NCBI GenBank assembly: GCA_947628325.1
Contig: CANQZL010000085.1
Coordinates: 1-6,811, forward strand
DNA length: 6,811 nucleotides
Origin: an uncultured Bacilli bacterium
GTDB taxonomy: Bacteria > Bacillota_I > Bacilli_A > RF39 > UBA660
Direction of reading: 5' to 3'
Positions 5,890 through 6,811 of the stretch are shown here, piece by piece; the stretch's first letter is position 1, and each line of letters begins with the position of its first letter. The notes beneath the pieces were generated by a model. The model ran no database searches. It saw nothing but the letters and a program-made list of their open reading frames with translations, and was not told the DNA's origin. Made by a program: the position numbers and the translations under genes.

Positions 5890-6465
5890 TTAAAAATCAT
5901 CATCTTCATAATACTCTTCTTTTGTAACATTTTTACTACTTTCCAAGTTCTCTTTTTTTTCTTCTTTTATAATATTTTTATTTATTTCTAAATTTTCTTT
6001 TTTATCTTCTTCTTTGCCTTTTTCTTCATCTTTTATAGAATCAGGAATAATAGAAGGAATTACAGCTGTATCTTCAATAATATTCATATCTAATATCTTA
6101 ACTGGTTTAGTTGCCTCAGATAATGCTTTATTTGAAGATGTTCTTACTTCAGCATTTTGTTCTTTTTTTAATTCTTCTTCTAAATTCTTTTTAAAGTCTT
6201 CTAAATTTTTAGTTAAGACTGGCATTTCAAATGTTACATCTTCTTTAGTTTCGGTTACTTTTGCTTTTTCATCTTGAAGATCAAAGGTAACATCTTTTAA
6301 TTCTTCTACTTTTTTCTTAGGAGGCTCTTTAGCCTTCTTAGCATCTCTTATCCCAAGTAAAAGAACAATAATAAATAAAATAATTAAAACTATAACAGCT
6401 ATTGTTAAAATAGTTGGAAAATATTTACTTTCATATATATCATCGACAATATTTAGTATATTCAT
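5890..6465 (-). CDS. Single-span membrane protein with long charged cytoplasmic tail, function unknown
   Basis: I do not recognise the family. The 191-residue product has a short N-terminus (1-16), one strong hydrophobic helix at about 17-38 (FPTILTIAVIVLIILFIIVL), then a basic stretch RDAKKAKEPPKKK. By the positive-inside rule the N-terminus is outside and the rest is in the cytoplasm, the topology of ZipA or EzrA, though no homology to them is claimed. The tail is rich in Lys/Glu and likely disordered. It holds two copies of a short DVTF motif (58-61 and 76-79), a probable coiled coil at about 85-103 (LTKNLEDFKKNLEEELKKE) and two 15-residue tandem repeats (155-184), and ends EDDDF. ATG 6465 is preferred over GTG 6477 because GAGGTG (6480-6475) sits 9 bases before it and would overlap the GTG start. 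A terminator separates it from parE, so being in one operon with topoisomerase IV is doubtful. Confidence 0.75.
   Translation of the reverse strand: MNILNIVDDIYESKYFPTILTIAVIVLIILFIIVLLLGIRDAKKAKEPPKKKVEELKDVTFDLQDEKAKVTETKEDVTFEMPVLTKNLEDFKKNLEEELKKEQNAEVRTSSNKALSEATKPVKILDMNIIEDTAVIPSIIPDSIKDEEKGKEEDKKENLEINKNIIKEEKKENLESSKNVTKEEYYEDDDF
5914..6003 (-). repeat. Two 45-bp tandem repeats in the membrane-protein tail
   Basis: Residues 155-169 and 170-184 of the membrane protein are tandem copies of a 15-residue unit, KKENLExxKNxxKEE, with 11 identical residues. The DNA copies (6003-5959 and 5958-5914) have diverged at several positions, so the duplication is not recent. Confidence 0.75.
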
Positions 6466-6485
6466 CTTCCCTAGCACCTCTTATT

Positions 6486-6526
6486 ATTCTTATATTATAA
6501 GAATACCATAAATATACTAATTAGTA
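6486..6526 (-). promoter_or_regulatory. Two palindromes and a consensus -10 before the membrane-protein gene
   Basis: A perfect 19-base palindrome (6486-6504, 9-bp arms ATTCTTATA/TATAAGAAT, one central base) contains TATAAT on the minus strand at 6499-6494. A 12-base palindrome TACTAATTAGTA lies at 6526-6515. Transcription from this -10 would start near 6487 and give a leader of about 22 bases with GAGGTG. No good -35 stands at 17 bases (AATTAG), so the promoter is uncertain. The palindromes could be operator sites. All of this overlaps the end of the small frame at 6495-6599. Confidence 0.35.
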
Positions 6527-6599
6527 CAACAAAAACTACAAAAAAATATATAAAATTTTTATTTTTAATTAATGTAATTATTGCTTCTTTTTCTCTCAT
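6495..6599 (-). CDS. Possible 34-residue small membrane protein
   Basis: An ATG frame encodes a polar, basic N-terminus (MREKEAIITLIKNKN) and a continuous hydrophobic helix (about 16-34, FIYFFVVFVVLISIFMVFL) that ends at the stop TAA, the usual build of a small bitopic membrane peptide with the N-terminus inside. It fills the gap between the partial gene and the 191-residue membrane protein and is in the same direction. Against it: there is no clear ribosome-binding site (only AAAAGAA before the ATG), AT-rich DNA easily encodes Phe/Ile/Val runs, and its end overlaps a possible promoter. In-frame TAA just upstream leaves no longer start. Confidence 0.4.
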   Translation of the reverse strand: MREKEAIITLIKNKNFIYFFVVFVVLISIFMVFL

Positions 6600-6614
6600 T
6601 TCTTTTACTATTTT

Positions 6615-6641
6615 CTTTTATTTTTAATTATTTAAAGTCAA
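6615..6641 (-). promoter_or_regulatory. Weak promoter candidate before the small membrane peptide
   Basis: TTGACT (6641-6636, 5 of 6 to the -35 consensus) and TAAAAG (6620-6615, 4 of 6 to the -10) are 15 bases apart on the minus strand, shorter than ideal. The element would drive the small frame beginning at 6599 and possibly the membrane-protein gene after it. Confidence 0.22.
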
Positions 6642-6663
6642 TGTTTTAAGCTTATCAACATTG
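6639..6663. repeat. Hairpin between the partial gene and the small membrane peptide
   Basis: CAATGTT (6639-6645) and AACATTG (6657-6663) are exact reverse complements with an 11-base loop containing AAGCTT. It lies 12 bases past the stop of the partial gene. No T-run follows on the minus strand, so it may protect a 3' end rather than terminate. Confidence 0.4.
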
Positions 6664-6664
6664 C

Positions 6665-6712
6665 TAAATTACCAATTATTTTTTAATTTTTTTTAAAGTT
6701 TTAGGTAATTTA
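6665..6712. repeat. 9-bp inverted repeat spanning the end of the partial gene
   Basis: TAAATTACC (6665-6673) and GGTAATTTA (6704-6712) are exact reverse complements, 30 bases apart; one arm is inside the coding end and the other just past the stop. The centre is mostly A/T homopolymer. A role in RNA folding is possible, but the long spacing makes it weak evidence. Confidence 0.3.
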
Positions 6713-6811
6713 TCATAACTATTTATAATTTCTTCTTGAATATCAAGATTAAAAGCACTTTCATCAATTTCTTCTACTTCACTAGGCCAAACAATATCTT
6801 CAAAATTTAAA
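6676..6811 (-). CDS. 3' end of an unidentified protein gene (start outside the window)
   Basis: A frame open from the window edge gives the last 44 residues of a protein before a TAA stop: LNFEDIVWPSEVEEIDES, then FNLDIQEEIINSYDKLP and a basic end TLKKIKK. The mix of acidic residues, a Trp-Pro and a basic tail looks like real coding sequence rather than a random AT-rich frame. No signal or membrane helix is visible, and I do not recognise the family. The frame runs in the same direction as all the other genes. Nothing that clearly terminates it is seen downstream, so it may be cotranscribed with the small membrane peptide. Confidence 0.6.
   Translation of the reverse strand, partial: LNFEDIVWPSEVEEIDESAFNLDIQEEIINSYDKLPKTLKKIKK

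Noticed and set aside
6014..6277. Plus-strand open frame of 87 codons
   Set aside because: It is antisense to the Lys/Glu-rich tail of the membrane protein, which automatically yields a Ser/Phe-rich frame; no family resemblance.
6639..6663. Intrinsic terminator after the partial gene
   Set aside because: The 7-bp stem has an 11-base loop and is followed by ACTTTAAAT rather than a T-run.
1..6811. CRISPR array, insertion sequence, phage genes or a toxin-antitoxin pair
   Set aside because: No spaced direct-repeat series, transposase or integrase motifs, or recognisable toxin pair were found on either strand.

Overview
The window is AT-rich DNA (roughly 70% A+T by eye). Every convincing protein gene lies on the minus strand, so transcription runs from high to low coordinates. 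UGA is used as a stop (end of the YlbD-like gene), Trp is TGG, and the Shine-Dalgarno sites match the AAGGAGGTGATC consensus. These traits and the protein content suggest a low-GC Bacillota-type bacterium using the standard bacterial code, perhaps a gut Bacilli/RF39-like lineage rather than a code-4 Mycoplasma. The lineage is inference; the code is seen directly.

Layout in transcription order. At 6811-6676 is the 3' end of an unidentified gene. At 6599-6495 is a possible 34-residue membrane peptide. At 6465-5890 is a 191-residue protein with one membrane span and a long charged tail. A hairpin/U-tract terminator nested in a larger inverted repeat follows, then a probable extended -10 promoter. 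Next are parE (5793-3874) and parC (3867-1324), the two subunits of DNA topoisomerase IV. They form a tight operon in which the parC ribosome-binding site is made from the last two Arg codons of parE. A 15-bp hairpin followed by a U-tract comes after parC and overlaps the ribosome-binding site of a YlbD-like gene (1276-938). A YlbE-like gene (936-718) starts one base after the ylbD stop. After a good -35/-10 pair comes a secreted or membrane-anchored pilin-like protein (659-75), ending at a small terminator that overlaps an 18-bp tandem duplication. The first bases of the window are unusually GC-rich and look like the 3' end of a plus-strand tRNA.

Topoisomerase IV is the functional core: ParE binds and hydrolyses ATP, ParC cuts and rejoins DNA, and together they unlink sister chromosomes. 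ylbD and ylbE are also adjacent in Bacillus, so this pair is a conserved unit of poorly known function placed next to topoisomerase IV. I see no transposase, phage gene, CRISPR array or resistance gene. The best leads are the hairpin that is both terminator-like and able to hide the ylbD ribosome-binding site, a Gly at the acidic quinolone-determining position of ParC, and the uncharacterised small membrane proteins upstream of parE. No clearly new multi-gene system is visible.
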